From assembly GCA_029721435.1 (NCBI GenBank), contig CM056574.1, positions 33,870,001 to 33,934,000 of the forward strand: a stretch of 64,000 nucleotides of DNA, read 5' to 3'. The stretch is from Gymnothorax reevesii. Its lineage: Eukaryota > Chordata > Actinopteri > Anguilliformes > Muraenidae. The notes under the pieces are model-generated. The model had not been told where the DNA came from and searched no databases. It worked only from the letters and a program-made list of their open reading frames with translations. A program made the position numbers and the translations under genes. Positions 24,561-37,800 of the stretch are shown one piece after another (positions within the stretch are counted from its first letter, which is position 1; each line of letters starts with the position of its first letter).

Positions 24561-24719
24561 TTAAAGGGACAGTTCATAACCACGAGTTTTTCTATCCTCT
24601 ATGTTACGCATTATGATGCCAGTTAAGGGAAAAAAATGTTTATCGTCTTTTTGGCCTTAAAACAAACCAAAGAAACATGATCTAATGAAATTAAAAAAAA
24701 AAAAAAAAACTTTTTTTGG

Positions 24720-25530
24720 GGAAGTTTTTAGGGTTCTTTGCCTGGAGGCAACATTGCACCATAGTGGTAAAAGAGAGCTTTTCTTTCCAGGTTGAACAAA
24801 ATTTATTTCATAAACATAGAAATATACGACAGCCTCGACAATTCATGCCATTTTAAATTCGAAAAACATTAAAAAAGAAATTCTTCATAAATTGCATGTC
24901 TGTATGTTCCCTGTAGGTAACACCGTACCATTTTGGAACAACCCATTGAAATGAATGTGTCAAAGAATCAAAGCATAATTTTTTGAACTTCACAAACAAA
25001 ATTATGATGAATGGTATGCTTTTGCACATTATTTATACCTAAACACACACAACTAAATTTCATGGTATTGCCATGGTGATTCCATAATGGTACATTGTTG
25101 CCTCAAGGTAACGTGCAATTTTCGATAATGGTACATTGTTGCCTCCGGGCAACAATTGCATTTTAACAATTTTCCATAATTTATTTATCAAATAAAGAGC
25201 ATTAAACTCTCATAAATTAAGCTTTCCTCTCCTATTATTGTGAATACATATTTTTTCCTGACTGAAAAGGGACAGGAAATGTTCTCAGACCATTTTTTGT
25301 GGAGCAAAATGGCAAAGCTGTTTTTCTCTGAGAAAGTCTCAAAAAAGGGATACAATATGGATTCCAGAAAGTCGTGTGACAAATTAAATCATTGTTCTTG
25401 GTACCTTATGGGCTTCCCTCATTTTCAAAGTATTCCATCATTCAAGGGGATGGATTGTGGAGATACCACAGGCCAAAAATGGGTTTGTTGCCTGAGGACA
25501 ACAGAGTACCATAAAGGGTTTAAGCATCTA
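24720..25530. repeat. Dispersed GTTGCC...GGCAAC palindromic motifs
   Basis: At least five related motifs: TTTGCCTGGAGGCAACATTG (24,739), CCTGTAGGTAAC (24,914), GTTGCCTCAAGGTAAC (~25,097), GTTGCCTCCGGGCAAC (~25,138) and GTTGCCTGAGGACAAC (~25,486), most next to an (A)TGGTACAT or CACCAT block. This indicates a decayed tandem repeat element. The palindrome resembles an RFX X-box, but the spacing is longer than usual. Confidence 0.5.
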
Positions 25531-25719
25531 ACTTGGTCAGCTCGTGCAGTTACAACTCACGGCCATGGACCTTGCTCACGGCCCACTACTGGATAGGGGA
25601 GGGTCCATAGTTTTTTTTTTATTTGAGTCCCTGAGCAAAATTTTCCTCAGAGGGCCGAGCCTTTCAATCTAAAGCCATGTTTAGTACAGATTGAATGCAG
25701 TCTAAGGTTACTATAGAAC

Positions 25720-27120
25720 CACAGACTGTACAAAAAGATGGACGCAGCACTCAAGTCTGAAAAGTGAAGCCAATGTGGAAAGCTCTTAAAATTGCATTCT
25801 ATTTAATGGCCAGCAGATGGCAGTGGTTGCGGAGAGAAGTTCAGTGCTATGAAAGTCTGAGAAAAGGATGCCGCTTTCCCACCTGATTTATTATTTCAAT
25901 AATAATTTCCCAATTTTTTTATGGTATCTATCGCAAGTTTCAAGTCTCCTACGACATATTATGATGTTCATTTTTGTAAATTATGGTGCCAAATAGACTA
26001 AAATAAAGGGTAAATACAGATATGCTTTGAGGGAGTGGCTATCCTTTGGTCCTCCTCAGACACGGTCAGATCCACCAATAAATCCACCCCTCGCTCCTCC
26101 CCGGATTTTTGATGCAACCTCTCGTCCACGAAGAGTCACATCCGGTTTCAAAATGACAAAATGGTGCTGTTCAAATTGCAAAAATCGAGGCTTCCTAAAT
26201 GGTATGCTGAAACCAATGGGTGACATCACGATTTCTTCATCTTGTGATGGGAAAATTAAGCTTTTGTGAAGCATTGAACCACTTGAGCCAATTGCTTCGA
26301 AAATTGGTTCAGTACTCGAAGCTTCAGTAAGGGTGACCTCTCCTGGCCAAGTGTGAGGCTGCAGTCAAAATTAGGCTGACTAGTCAGTGGACAGAAGGGT
26401 TAATTGCACGCACGCTCACAGAAAAACGCACACAAACACACACAGTATATTATTTACAAATAAAAATTGATGAATGAGTATTTTGTGTTATTGAGGAGAG
26501 TGCTAGGGAAATACGGAATAGGTTGCTAAAGCCTTATGGCAACACTAATCATACATACATAAACTGTAATACTACTTTAAATAGACTTGAGATAGACCCT
26601 ACTATAGGCTAGTACTGCACTGATATTTACTGTTGTATATGTAATTTTACTTTTCTTACGTACAGCCAGCACACCAATCTGATCGCTCCTGATAAGGTCG
26701 GAGTGTTCCCACATATCAGCATGACCTCTCTTCCTGGCTGGCTCCATAATGATTCACCACAACAACGCAATACAAACAACTCGACTGCAAAAACACACCT
26801 CCTACTACAACCCACAAATTCTGCATTCTTTACGGCTCTTATAAAGCCTTTATCACGCTCAAATTCAAAACTGTCTCATCCTGTCACCGGTCAGTCGGTG
26901 AATCAGCTGATTGGCGCACTTAATCCAGTCAGGTGATTCTTTCAGGGAGCGAGGCAGTTGCTGCTTCGGACGTCATGTGTCATGTGATTTTTTTTTCCGC
27001 TCCAAAGCAAGCTTTGAAACAGTGATTCTATGCTATGGGTTTGCAGCATGTGTCGATTCTTCAGTGTTATACTGCCATCACAATCTTCATTTATCTTTTT
27101 TTACAGTCTATGTATAGATA
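25720..27120. mobile_element. Possible element with inverted ends (ACAGACTGTA...AAAAGATGG)
   Basis: The left end ACAGACTGTACAAAAAGATG (25,731) has an inverted counterpart near 27,090-27,115 (TTTACAGTCTATG). Its left ~200 bp, including GCCAGCAGATGG and CCACCTGATTTATTATTTC, is shared with 53,788-53,980. Internal frames such as WCCSNCKNRGF are short and of unknown meaning. Boundaries are approximate. Confidence 0.45.
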
Positions 27121-28377
27121 GGTTAAGGCTAGAACGGGCTTACCTGGTGGGGGGCGCGGGAATCTTCATAATGGTGAACAAATGCCATAAAATGGAATAG
27201 GTCACCCATCTGGCAGAGGTAAATCTACAGCCATAATACGACCAGTCGACAGCAACACCTCTGCAACTGCAGATGAAAACTGTAGAAGGCAATTTCTGTG
27301 GAAATTTTGGTGTGAATGCTAGATGCTGAAAGGCTGATGCTAAACCGGATTGCTGGCTTAAAAAGTTGAATAACACCAATAATGTATGCAAGATGCAGAA
27401 TGTTTTAAGGTTTGAAACAGTATGTGTGGACACATGCACAATAGGAGCAGTCTGCATGTGGAATACAATAAAGACATTCACAATGGTTACAGTAGTAGCA
27501 TCACTGCGTGTGTGGACTGTACGGATTCATGCAGTGGCAGCAATATTAGCAAAAAGAACAGTCTTTAACAAATACAAGAAGAGGAGCGAGAGTAGCTAGA
27601 CAGTGCATTAATACATCACAGAGGTCTATCAGATCTGAACATAACACCATTCATTTCAAAGGAATTTTTTTTTCATTATGATTTCCAATAATTAGTACAT
27701 TATCATAAGTACAATTATATTTTGAAGAGAAATATTGTCTTAATGGAGTTGAATATTTTAATGTCTGAATTAAGCTTCAATGTTGAAAAATGTGGTACTA
27801 GTTAGGTCACAAAAAACCAGTAACAGAAGAACAATGAAAATAAATAGAATGTTCGCACGCAAACCATGTTGCATTCACATGGATTTTCTGGGTCAAAAAA
27901 CAACAACAAAAAAATAATAACCTGAGGGAATACATAGTTGCTAGAAAATTAATGATCTCTTAAAAAGGACCAGCCAAATCAAAATCAAGCATGAAGCATT
28001 GAATTATTTGATCAGATCATCAGTGGTTGCAGCTTATCAGGAAGTACGCCAAGAACAAGGATTGCTCTGAGTAAAAGTATTGTCAAGTGTTAACTGCAAT
28101 TTTTATTGGCACTAGCATGAACAAGACAAACAGGTCAAACCAGCAGATTTTCGTATGATTTACCCCAGCCTAACACTCCTCTCACGTGTCCATTTTAGGC
28201 TCAGAAAGGCCGCACTAACTAGACAAGGGGATCCCAGTTCTCGAAGGAGGATGTTGAAAAACCTGCTTGTGTAATACAAGCAACAATAGCAAAACCTTAC
28301 CACATGATAACAATGGCAAAAAAAACTTGCTTTTTCAGCCCATAGAGCATTAACTGGCGACATTTTTTACTGTCTAA

Positions 28378-28531
28378 AGCTGCTTTCACACCGGACGCGA
28401 AGTGAATTTTCCGCAGGACAGATTACAGTCAATGCAAAAACGCGTTTTGCATGTATCCACGTTTTTTGAATTGACTTTGAAGGTCATCTGTCGTGCGAAA
28501 AATCTGTTTCGCGTCCAGAGCGAAAGCGGCT
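28378..28531. mobile_element. 154-bp MITE with TAA target duplication (PIF/Harbinger-like)
   Basis: Flanked by TAA at 28,375-28,377 and 28,532-28,534. The ends are AGCTGCTTTC and, inverted, AGCCGCTTTC. Inside, GGACGCGAA and CGACAGATGACC-type blocks are also palindromic. It has no coding capacity. A relative (GTCGCTTTCACACCGGACAC) lies at 50,268, inside another transposon. Confidence 0.75.
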
Positions 28532-28539
28532 TAAGAATG

Positions 28540-31500
28540 AAAATGCTGCTGGCATTGATCAGGCCTGGGTCAGTATGTGCTGGATGTGACTTTCTGAAGT
28601 AACCTTTGACCTTAGATATTGGATGAAGAATAGAAAGAAACATCATGAGAAGTCATAATCTGGCATTCTCGGCGAAAACAGCCCTCTGTTGTCTTCTCAG
28701 ACCTGTTTGAAATCTGCACATTCTTCCTGAACTCAAGATGAGCCTCCACAATAGGGTGTAAAGAGGTTCTTGCAGAGAGACATGCAGCCTTGAGCAGCAC
28801 GAGATTAGAACCTTGTCAGTTCTTGAAACTCACAAATTCACAGAAAACACAGAAACTGAATAAACAACAGAGAATCAGACAGTAATTTGCACATGGATGT
28901 GTATTTTAATAAAAATAATTCTGTCAAAATACAACAGAATACAATATTTCTTTACCATATTTCCAGTACATAGTTATTTTTTCATAACTATTTTTTTTCT
29001 TTTTTTTCTTTTGTTTTAAAGGTTTTCAAAGGTTCATGCTAAGTAGAGAGGGTAACTTATTTCACAAATACTAAAATCAAACAAAATAAAATTCAAATCA
29101 TAATAAAATTAATTGTGCACAACTTGTCATAGTTAATGAATCTAATTCCATTTTTTTCTGTCCTTTTGGGGTGAATTTAAATCATACTTGACTGAAGAAA
29201 AAACAAGATTTGATACCTGGTCAGTTTGGAAGTATGGCTGCTGGACGTGGTGGTATTGGGGGTTTTATTGGGGGGGGGGTCGTCACAGAAAACACCAATT
29301 TCTTCATGACTATTTCTCAATTATTTGGCTCTTATTTATCAGGCAGCAGTTTCCTGCAAAACTCAAACTTGGAAAATGCGTAATAAAATTGTCAAATGGC
29401 ATCGTCAAGAGGCCACATTTAAGCATTAGGACACTTGATTGGCCTCTACAAGTAGATTTAACCAGCAGTCTCCAAATAAAACCTACCCAATGCCTTCCGT
29501 GATGTACTGCATGACTTGAAGCAGAAGGTCTGCTTTGAGATCTGTCTGGAAAAAGAGAAGAGGACTATCCAAAGAATAGTACGACAGTTTTGATGAAAAA
29601 CCCATCCGCATGATGTTTTGTTACCATTAACATGGGTGTCATCAAATATGCATCCCTACTCTTCTATACTGCATTATCTAAATGGAAAGAAACAGAAATT
29701 GAACAGATGGGCTGAATATAATGTTAACACATTAATACTAAAATAGCTGGTGTCACATTAATTCATCATTGCAACAGAGTTAAGAATGAAACGTTCTGCA
29801 GCACTCCTATGGCATGGAAGTAGCCATTTAGGTGTTGCTAAATTTAAATTAAATCACAAAATTAGTCATTTAATCTCTGATAAAAAGTCAGCTGGTTGAT
29901 TCTTATAGTTTCCCCAAAGGAACATTGCCTCTGAGCATTAATATGCTCAGCAGTTCCATAAATCAAGTAATTAAAATTCAGGGAAAGAACTTGCAGAATA
30001 TGCTTTGACCAATGGTTACCAAACTTGGTCCTGGGGAACCACTGCATATACTGGTAAATGCTCCAGCCACAATTGCAATCCCAGAATTTTAACAAGCTGT
30101 TCATTTTTCACTATAAGTTGCTTTTCATGAGGGAATATTTTCCCATGTAGACCACCTTGACAAAATGGCTACAAATTCTACGAAGAATAAAATCTGTGTT
30201 CATATAGTTTATTTTGCCATATTCCAGGTAACTGCATTAGTAGTGACAACATTTTCCAAGACAGTGGTAAATCAAAAAGCGGTGAACCAGGGGTTTAAGT
30301 TCTGGCCAATCTTTTTCCGAAAACTCAAAACAAACAGGTTTGACTGACTATAATTTGATTTGAAATTATTAATAAATCAAATAAATAGTGAGATTTAGCG
30401 ACCATATGTCCACATATTAATCGGTTACAAGCCAACCGATTTTAATGTCTTCAGTTATATTTACTATCTCCTATGCAATACAGAGAGATTAACAATACAG
30501 TGCAATAAGAATTAGAAACCTTTCCTGACGTGCGTAAGTATTTAAAAGGTAAAGAATCCATAGAAAAACATCAGCATAGTATTTAAGAAAAATGAACAAC
30601 TTGGTTAAATTCCATGATTGGAATCGAGGTTGGAAGAAAAACCAGCATGCACAGTGGTCCTTCTGGGAACTACTGGCTCAGACTATCTGTGGACTTCAAC
30701 TCCCATAAAGCCCTTCACTCAACTGACTCAGCAGACTGAAAACCAAACAGGGGGAAGCAGCAGATAATTTCACATTTCCCAGACCTAAACCTGGTACTCA
30801 CAAGAGGGACAAAAATGAACTAGATCTCAACAACACTCCAGGGGACGAGGCAATCAATCTCATGAAGGCTGGCAGCATTTCAAACAGAAGTACAAGAAAA
30901 GGAACACAGCCCAGCAACAGACAAAACGCAGTACAGCACCCAACCCCCCAACTAACTGGAGACAAAAATTTGCTCTGAATATTCATGACAAATGACCTAC
31001 TTCAGGTCAGTTTTAGCGAGTTGGTAGAAGGGAATATGGGGGTGGGGGATCCAATGAAATCCATGGCCACTTAGTCTCACAGTAGCCAGGTCTGAGTTAA
31101 TGAATTAGTGTAGCAGGTTTTGAGAAGTCCAAACTGCCTGAAGTTTGACGGTGGAAGTACCCAGTACAAAGGCCCGTCCCTCTCAGCTAGTCACATTAAA
31201 GCTGGTGAAGTGGCAAATACTCAGAAACTTAGCATCACTGAAGTACTAGGATAACTTGACAGGAACTGCAGATGGGATGAGGGATAGACCGAGAAAGAGA
31301 GGATGTAAATGAGAGCAGGTCTGCAAGACTTGGGCTTGACTTCACGCTGTGCACGTAGCGGAGTGTGCGAAAACCGGACCGGACGAGGGTGAGGGGAAGC
31401 ACACAGCTGTGTGATAAATGTGTGTGCTTAAGGTCATCAAAAACGGAGACTCCTCTTTGTACAGAGGCCACAGTTTATATATTGGACAAAGATGAGCTGG

Positions 31501-31860
31501 TACTAAGGGGCCCCAACGCCAGTTTGATAACGTGCATTTCAGCAAAACCCCTTTCTTGATATGGCTTCCAGGACAGAGGCTCACGTGAGGAACCCTTCAT
31601 TGTTAAATTATTTCAGTTTTATGTCGCAGGCCTGAAACATGGAACATTTTAGGTCTGCGTGTTCCTGTTCCGACCTTTAACTTTGTATTGAAGGGAAACA
31701 TCAGATCTTCTCTTCAAAATTCTATAAGATGGAGCAATGCAGCTTCCAAAATGCACATGATCACTGTATTCTCCATCTGAGGAAAAATCGATCACAGATT
31801 TCAAATTATTTTCAAAAATTATCTACACCACTCTCACTTCAAACGAATATTACAGCTTGT
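28540..31860. other. Non-coding stretch, no gene recognised
   Basis: AT-rich sequence between ranbp10 and gfod2 coding exons. It contains T-runs near 28,980-29,010 and a G-run at 29,271-29,279. No coding exon or clear transposon end was seen. Confidence 0.35.
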
Positions 31861-32081
31861 CCACTCAGCAGGCCCAGAAAATATGATCAGAAATAAGATG
31901 TTAGAAATAGTCATCATCATAACCATCATCACGGTATGTGTAAGAAACGACATTTGGCATGTGAATTCTCCTGGTCCTCAATCATTCAGAGACACTTTAC
32001 AACTGAAGAACAAGGAGGAACTGCGAAGCAAGGATTACTGCACAACAAAGCTAGAACCACAATAGACCCACATGTTATTAA

Positions 32082-32107
32082 CTACATTTCCCAGCATGCA
32101 GTGCGAG
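32082..32107 (+). promoter_or_regulatory. Possible ZNF143/STAF (SBS) site
   Basis: The sequence ACTACATTTCCCAGCATGCA followed by GTGCG closely matches the ZNF143 SBS consensus (ACTACAATTCCCAGCATGC...GCG), usually found close to vertebrate transcription starts. It lies between ranbp10 and gfod2 where a gfod2 promoter could be. Chance or a repeat origin is possible. Confidence 0.4.
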
Positions 32108-32537
32108 CACCCTGTGACTAGAGCCCCCATTCAAAGTGGAAATGGAGGACAACTCCGATATACAGCCCTTCTTCGCAAAGGGAGGGTGGGCATGAGGAAG
32201 GCGGCTGGATTTACTCTCGAGTATTCACACTTTTGTTACAAGTTACCAAATGCCAACTCATTCACTGCTATTGGTTTACCAATTGTGGGTCCTTTCAAAG
32301 CTTTAGATTGCTGGTCTAAGGATATAAAATCTATGTATTAATCTCCTTGGCAACAGGCCCACCACTACTTTAATCCCATATTCAGCTGAATTAGGGGAAT
32401 CATTTCCCTTGTTTCTGTCGATGGATATCCCCCGAAACTCAGACTGGTAAAGCGAAAATGCTGGGATAATGCATTTCAATAGGATTTATTTTTCACCATT
32501 CAAACATTTTTTCGAGGACTGCATTCTATCTAAATAC

Positions 32538-33556
32538 ATTTATTCAATAAATAGCTCCCTCGCAACCACTGGCACAAAAAGGCCCTCAGATGGACCTGAA
32601 TCCTTATGAAGCTGGAGATGGTGCCAGGAATCTATAGCAAGGTCACAGTAGCTGTGCGCCTCAGACTTCAGAGGCTCAAGCACCAATCACTTGTAAAATG
32701 CATTTTTTGTCTGTCTTTCTTTCATTTAAAAAACTGTATTCCGGGTCAAGTTTTGAGACACTCCGCCCATTTTGAAACTAGAACCCATGAAACTGATCCA
32801 CATGGACAGTGGTGCATTGGCTCTCTGACGACCCATCAAGCGAAACTCTAGCAAGACATCTAGACAACAGCGAGTGAGCTAGCAGCCATGCATATTCACT
32901 GAGGTGGTTTTTGGCCGTTTTTATAGCTTTTAATCAATATACACCAGCGGTAAGGACAACCCGCCTGAAAACACAATACAATGTCTTCTTCAGACACTCT
33001 CCCAAAAAAAATGAAGGGGGGAAAAATAAAGAATTAAAATCAATGAGGCCAGGACCAAGTCCACAACCACAGAACTGCTGGGACAATTAAATTAATTTCT
33101 GCAACATTCCATTTTGAAATAACGTGTGCATTGCGTTTACCTGAGTTCTGAGTAAGAGAAACCAAAATATGCCGCTTCATCACAATGACGTTTTCTCCTT
33201 CTCCGCTGTATCTTTAATTAAGATGGCATACACAAGTTTAAAATATTATTTGGGGAATCTCATTCCACCCCTAAAAACAAAAGGAACTAGATTTCCCCCC
33301 CTCCCCCCAAGATGAGCACAACAACAAAATAAAAACTAAAAATAAAGACTAAACAGAATAATAATTATCCTTAAATAGTGTCACACAATCTGTATTTGAT
33401 AATACTAAATTAAAAAAAGAAGCCTTTCTCCACTTGTATGTCCCCCTTCAAATGTTTCCACCAATTGCAAACAGCACACCAATCAAAACTCATGCGCTTC
33501 TCTGACGCCATGGCCTCAAACTGGAAAGTCCTCTTCTTAGCTGTCCTGTACATTGC
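32538..33556 (-). other. ranbp10: Candidate spliced 3' UTR exon of ranbp10
   Basis: A donor-like CAAG|GTGAGT (34,689 downwards) sits just after the ranbp10 stop, and a strong acceptor (T-rich tract, then CTTGCAG) ends at 33,557. Joining them would make a 3' UTR exon starting at 33,556. Two AATAAA motifs on the minus strand (about 32,543 and 32,490) could end it. Without splicing the same region could simply be a long continuous 3' UTR. No transcript is available to decide. Confidence 0.35.
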
Positions 33557-34700
33557 CTGCAAGAAAAAAATGAAAGAACATGTTAATTTCGCTAGAACAT
33601 CCTGAAACTCCTCGACATGTTTTGATCAACCTTTTTGATTGATATGCTTCCATATAAAATTCTAGAAAGCACTTGGAGAATGGATGACGTCCGCTGGGAG
33701 TTGGATTTGGATTTCTCCAAGCAAGAAGTTTTTGCACAAAGATGGCTGATGTGAGTGGTAATGTCACATGATATTGGTACACGACCGCGCTGTCTTTACA
33801 CACATAGAAAATTCTTTTGGATCCTGGATTAAGAATATGACTCTGATCTCCACCAAAATTTAGTTGTTTCCTATTTAGCACGTTATCTATCAAAACACAA
33901 AATTTCATTAACATCCAACCTGAGCTTTTTGAGAGATACTGTTAACTAATGACTGAACAAACAAAAAAACAAACACTGGTGAAAATATTACCTCCTGGGC
34001 GAGGTAAAACAATGACAAAGTGTACATTTGCACATGTACACACCCACACATATAAATATATGCACATACAGACATGCACAAGAACGGGAATACCAATTTC
34101 ATACCAGCACTTGTTATAGTAAATGAAATCATTAATGACGGAGGATCTCAACACTGCCGTCTGTAAAACATTTGCAATAACAGGTGTTAGCGATCCAACC
34201 CAGCAAAGCAATCTTTGGTAAACAACAGAACCACCTCAAGCATTATGCTATGTCTCTTATAACCAGCAGATGGCGATAAACGAAGCCAGACTGAGCACAG
34301 GAAATACCTGCTTTGTTACCCAGATGGTCAGATATATTTGAATACACTCTCAACTTACCACTCTAGAAACAGCAGTTACTCAGTCAGTGACTGGCAGATC
34401 ATGAACATGCCTACAGAGATGTTGCTCAGCCACTCGCAGCCAGTTTGAGGACATGATAGATTGTGATAGGGTCGCAGTGAGAACTAACAAGATGGTAGAC
34501 TTCCAGAAACCACATTTGAAAATTACTCCTGCAAACATTCAGAACTAGCAGTTAGCATTAGCAAACCTGGCCAGAATAGCATTAGCATGAGGCTAACACT
34601 CAATGAAGGCGAAGCCCCCCAGTCAGAGCTAATCACTGCACGTGGCCATGTGGAACGAGCAATGCGTGGCGCGTTTGATAAGGACTCACCTTGGCGGCGG

Positions 34701-34831
34701 CTAGTGCAAAAAGCTGTCGATTCTGGCGAAAGAGCAGGAGCCGGAGCGGACTCGAGCCATTAGCTGCACGCACTCAGTAGCCTGTCCTAACGCCAACATG
34801 AGGGGCGGCTGCTTGGGCAGGTTCTGCGATT
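34701..34831 (-). CDS. ranbp10: ranbp10 last coding exon with stop
   Basis: 131 nt from a CCCCAG acceptor to TAG. It encodes (E)[39 protein letters not shown] and FLH-stop. The acceptor lies 19 bp downstream, in gene direction, of a (UG)17 tract. A consensus donor (CAAG|GTGAGTCC) follows 11 nt after the stop, so the transcript may splice again in the 3' UTR. Confidence 0.95.
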
Positions 34832-34847
34832 CTGGGGAATGACGGGG

Positions 34848-34887
<40 letters not shown>

Positions 34888-37800
34888 GAGCAAAAAACTT
34901 TGAAAGAGTGGCCGGGAGTTCAATTAAGGTTTTTAAACATAGGAAAGAGATTAACCCATGTGCGCAGCTATAGATACCGGCGTCCGTAAATTCCGACATT
35001 TAATTCCTAAATAATTCTGAAATTGAATTTCCAAATGTCTTGCATCACTGGAATGATTTTCCACAGTCTCTGTGACACAAATACTGAGTGAGAAAGCTTA
35101 AATAGTCTCAAGCACAACAGAAAAAAATTGGCATTATTTGTATTCTGCGCAAAGGGGTTTAACAGCAAATGGTTGTGTTGGTGGTCTGTCTGTCAGCAGA
35201 ACAAGGGGCTTACATTGAAAATAAGCCACCGATTTTCCTGGAATGGTTTTATGAGGCATTGACCTTTTCACATCAATTCTACACAGAACTGCATGCATTT
35301 CTAGCAGAGACCTTTGGAATGCTTAATTCCTTGCTAAGGACGCAGTACTAAGCATTCTCTCATCTGTCTGTATATTACGAACCAAAAAGCCGGTAAATGG
35401 TCCGTTCTCATGCACTGTCGAGCTTACTTAAAGGGACATTATTATGGTACAGAAAGTCACACTCTATAGCTGCATAAATATAAGAAATCAATCATTTGTT
35501 GGAAATTTTTCATGTGGAGTCATCCATTTGAATTGTTTGGATGTTTTTGATAAGTTTATGGAATGCGCCATAACACTTCTAGCAGACTGTATTTGTGAGG
35601 TAATGCTGCTAGGGGGGCTGTAAATAGTGACGTCATCCTGGCTCACTATGGCTGTCATTTTTCAGCTGGATTGCATTCACATATTATGCATTGTGATGAT
35701 AATACTTAAACATTATGCGTCTTTTGTGTGATATCCGGCTATTAAAACAAATCTCCTGCCTCAAAAGAAAGCGGGTAAGTTAGATTTCCTGCACCTAGAC
35801 CTCAACTATGTCTGCATGACTGACATACAAACATACATGACAAAAGACACAGACTCACTGTGTGGTACGGTAGCCTACCCCGGGGATATACACGATACAG
35901 AGGATCTTATGAGTAAGCGTGTAACACGAAACTCATGAAACGAGTTGAGTAAATTTTGCGTTTGTTGCAAACTTTGTTTGATCAGAGCTTCATCACTTTC
36001 ATACGCTGTAATGAGTCACAGATATTCACGGTTGAACTTGCCATAGTTTTTAAATTCACAGTCAACACTGACTAGCCAGCTAGCTAACAAACTAATGTTA
36101 CATCTTAGTTATGAAAAGGTACTCAAGGTTGCTCATTTTATAAAAATTGCGGTGGAGAGATGGCGATTCTACTGTGTGTACACTGTATGTGGCGTATATG
36201 CAGAGCAGCAACAGTATCGTCACAGCTAAGCACAGAAAGAGAGACTGCTCTAATAGAATGGCACGCCCCATTCAAGGGATAATAGCCTGTTTGCTTGCAC
36301 CCTTTGTTCCATATTTGAATTTCATGGGGGTTGAATCACCAAGAAAAGGATAGAAATCATCTGCGAATGATTTAAGCCGCAAATTGTGTTGGATGATAAT
36401 GTCGCTTTAAGGGAAATCCTTGATGCAAATGCATCTGCATGAAAATCGGGCCAATGTGCCATACTGTGTCTGAGTCTTACCCAGGATGGCACTGTTGAGC
36501 GCGGAGCAGATGGACTCTCTCTGCATGGGATCAAGCTGCTGTCCGACTGGGCAGTTCCAGGGGTCTGCATACGCTAGGAGACTGAATGCATCCTGAGGGA
36601 TGGAGAGAGTAAAGAGGGAGAGATGAAGAGGGATGAGTGAGAGAAAAAGGAGGGATAAAGACAGACAGCACGCATGCACATGAAAGTGTGATAGTGAAAG
36701 GGTGATGCAGTACAAGTGCAGAAGTATGGGTGAGAACGTGAGGCTAGCAGAGAGGAGCCAGGGATAAGGAGTCATCGAGTGCGTTAACACACGCAGAAAT
36801 ATTCCGATATTAAACAAAATTCTGTCATTTTCCGTTTCCTTCTTAAGAGCAGCCACTTAAGAAAATATTCTAGTTCGTAAAATTCTGAATGAGACACCTG
36901 GCACGCTGCAATAGTTGGAGAGTCGGCCCGTGTAAACACATGATGACAAACGTTCATGGTGATTAGATATCTGTGCTTGTCCATGGCAGTGCCAGAAAGT
37001 TTTATAAATCCACACAAAACTTTGACAAAGTTTTTTGATTTCTTTTCATTGTCGTTTTCAAGTGATTACTAGCCTACATGAAATATAAATGTTTAATTAC
37101 ATAGTGGTGTAGAACAACTGAAAGCAGCACAATACATAACGAGAGAAGGGATTTTTATCCAGTTGAGCTGAATTGTGGGAAATAACCATCGCATAGCCGT
37201 TTCTTGACACATTTTGACAAGAAACCCATCCAAAGCAACTCAAAAAAACACCCATTCAAATTTTGGGCCAGTTAGCACGACCGAAATATATCTGGCAGCG
37301 CTCGTCTGTTCGGAATATTGTTAGCAGCAGTGTAAACAGGAATATTCCCAAAGCTGCATGACATGTAAATGCAGCAACCAGAATGAACACCTAAACCAGA
37401 ATTTGGTGTGCATTTGGTGGGCTCCCTCCCCCATCCCTTCCCATCCCGCCCTTTCCCAGGCCACATAACTGCAGCATCAGAACTCGGTCACTGAGGATGA
37501 ACTAAAGGCATCCTCGAAGCCTGAGGGAGTCCAAAGAGCGAAGAGCAGACCTACAGTGGGGTCCCTCCCCCATCCCTGCCCTTTCCCAGCCCTCATACCT
37601 GCAGCATCTTCTTGTGAGTGGCGTTCTTGCCGTACTCCCGGCACAGCTGCTCGTTGAGCGCCTGCAGTTCTCGGCCGAACTGTATCATCCTCTCGGTCGC
37701 CGCCTGGTTTCCGCCACACAACTGCCTGGGGGCGCAGCTGCCCTCTGTAAGGGGGGGGAGAACAGAGGTCAGAGCTGAGGGTAGTACTCAAGCCTCTGAC

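Noticed and set aside
33557..33914. 125-codon minus frame as a separate gene
   Set aside because: Most of it lies in the putative ranbp10 3' UTR intron and has no domain.
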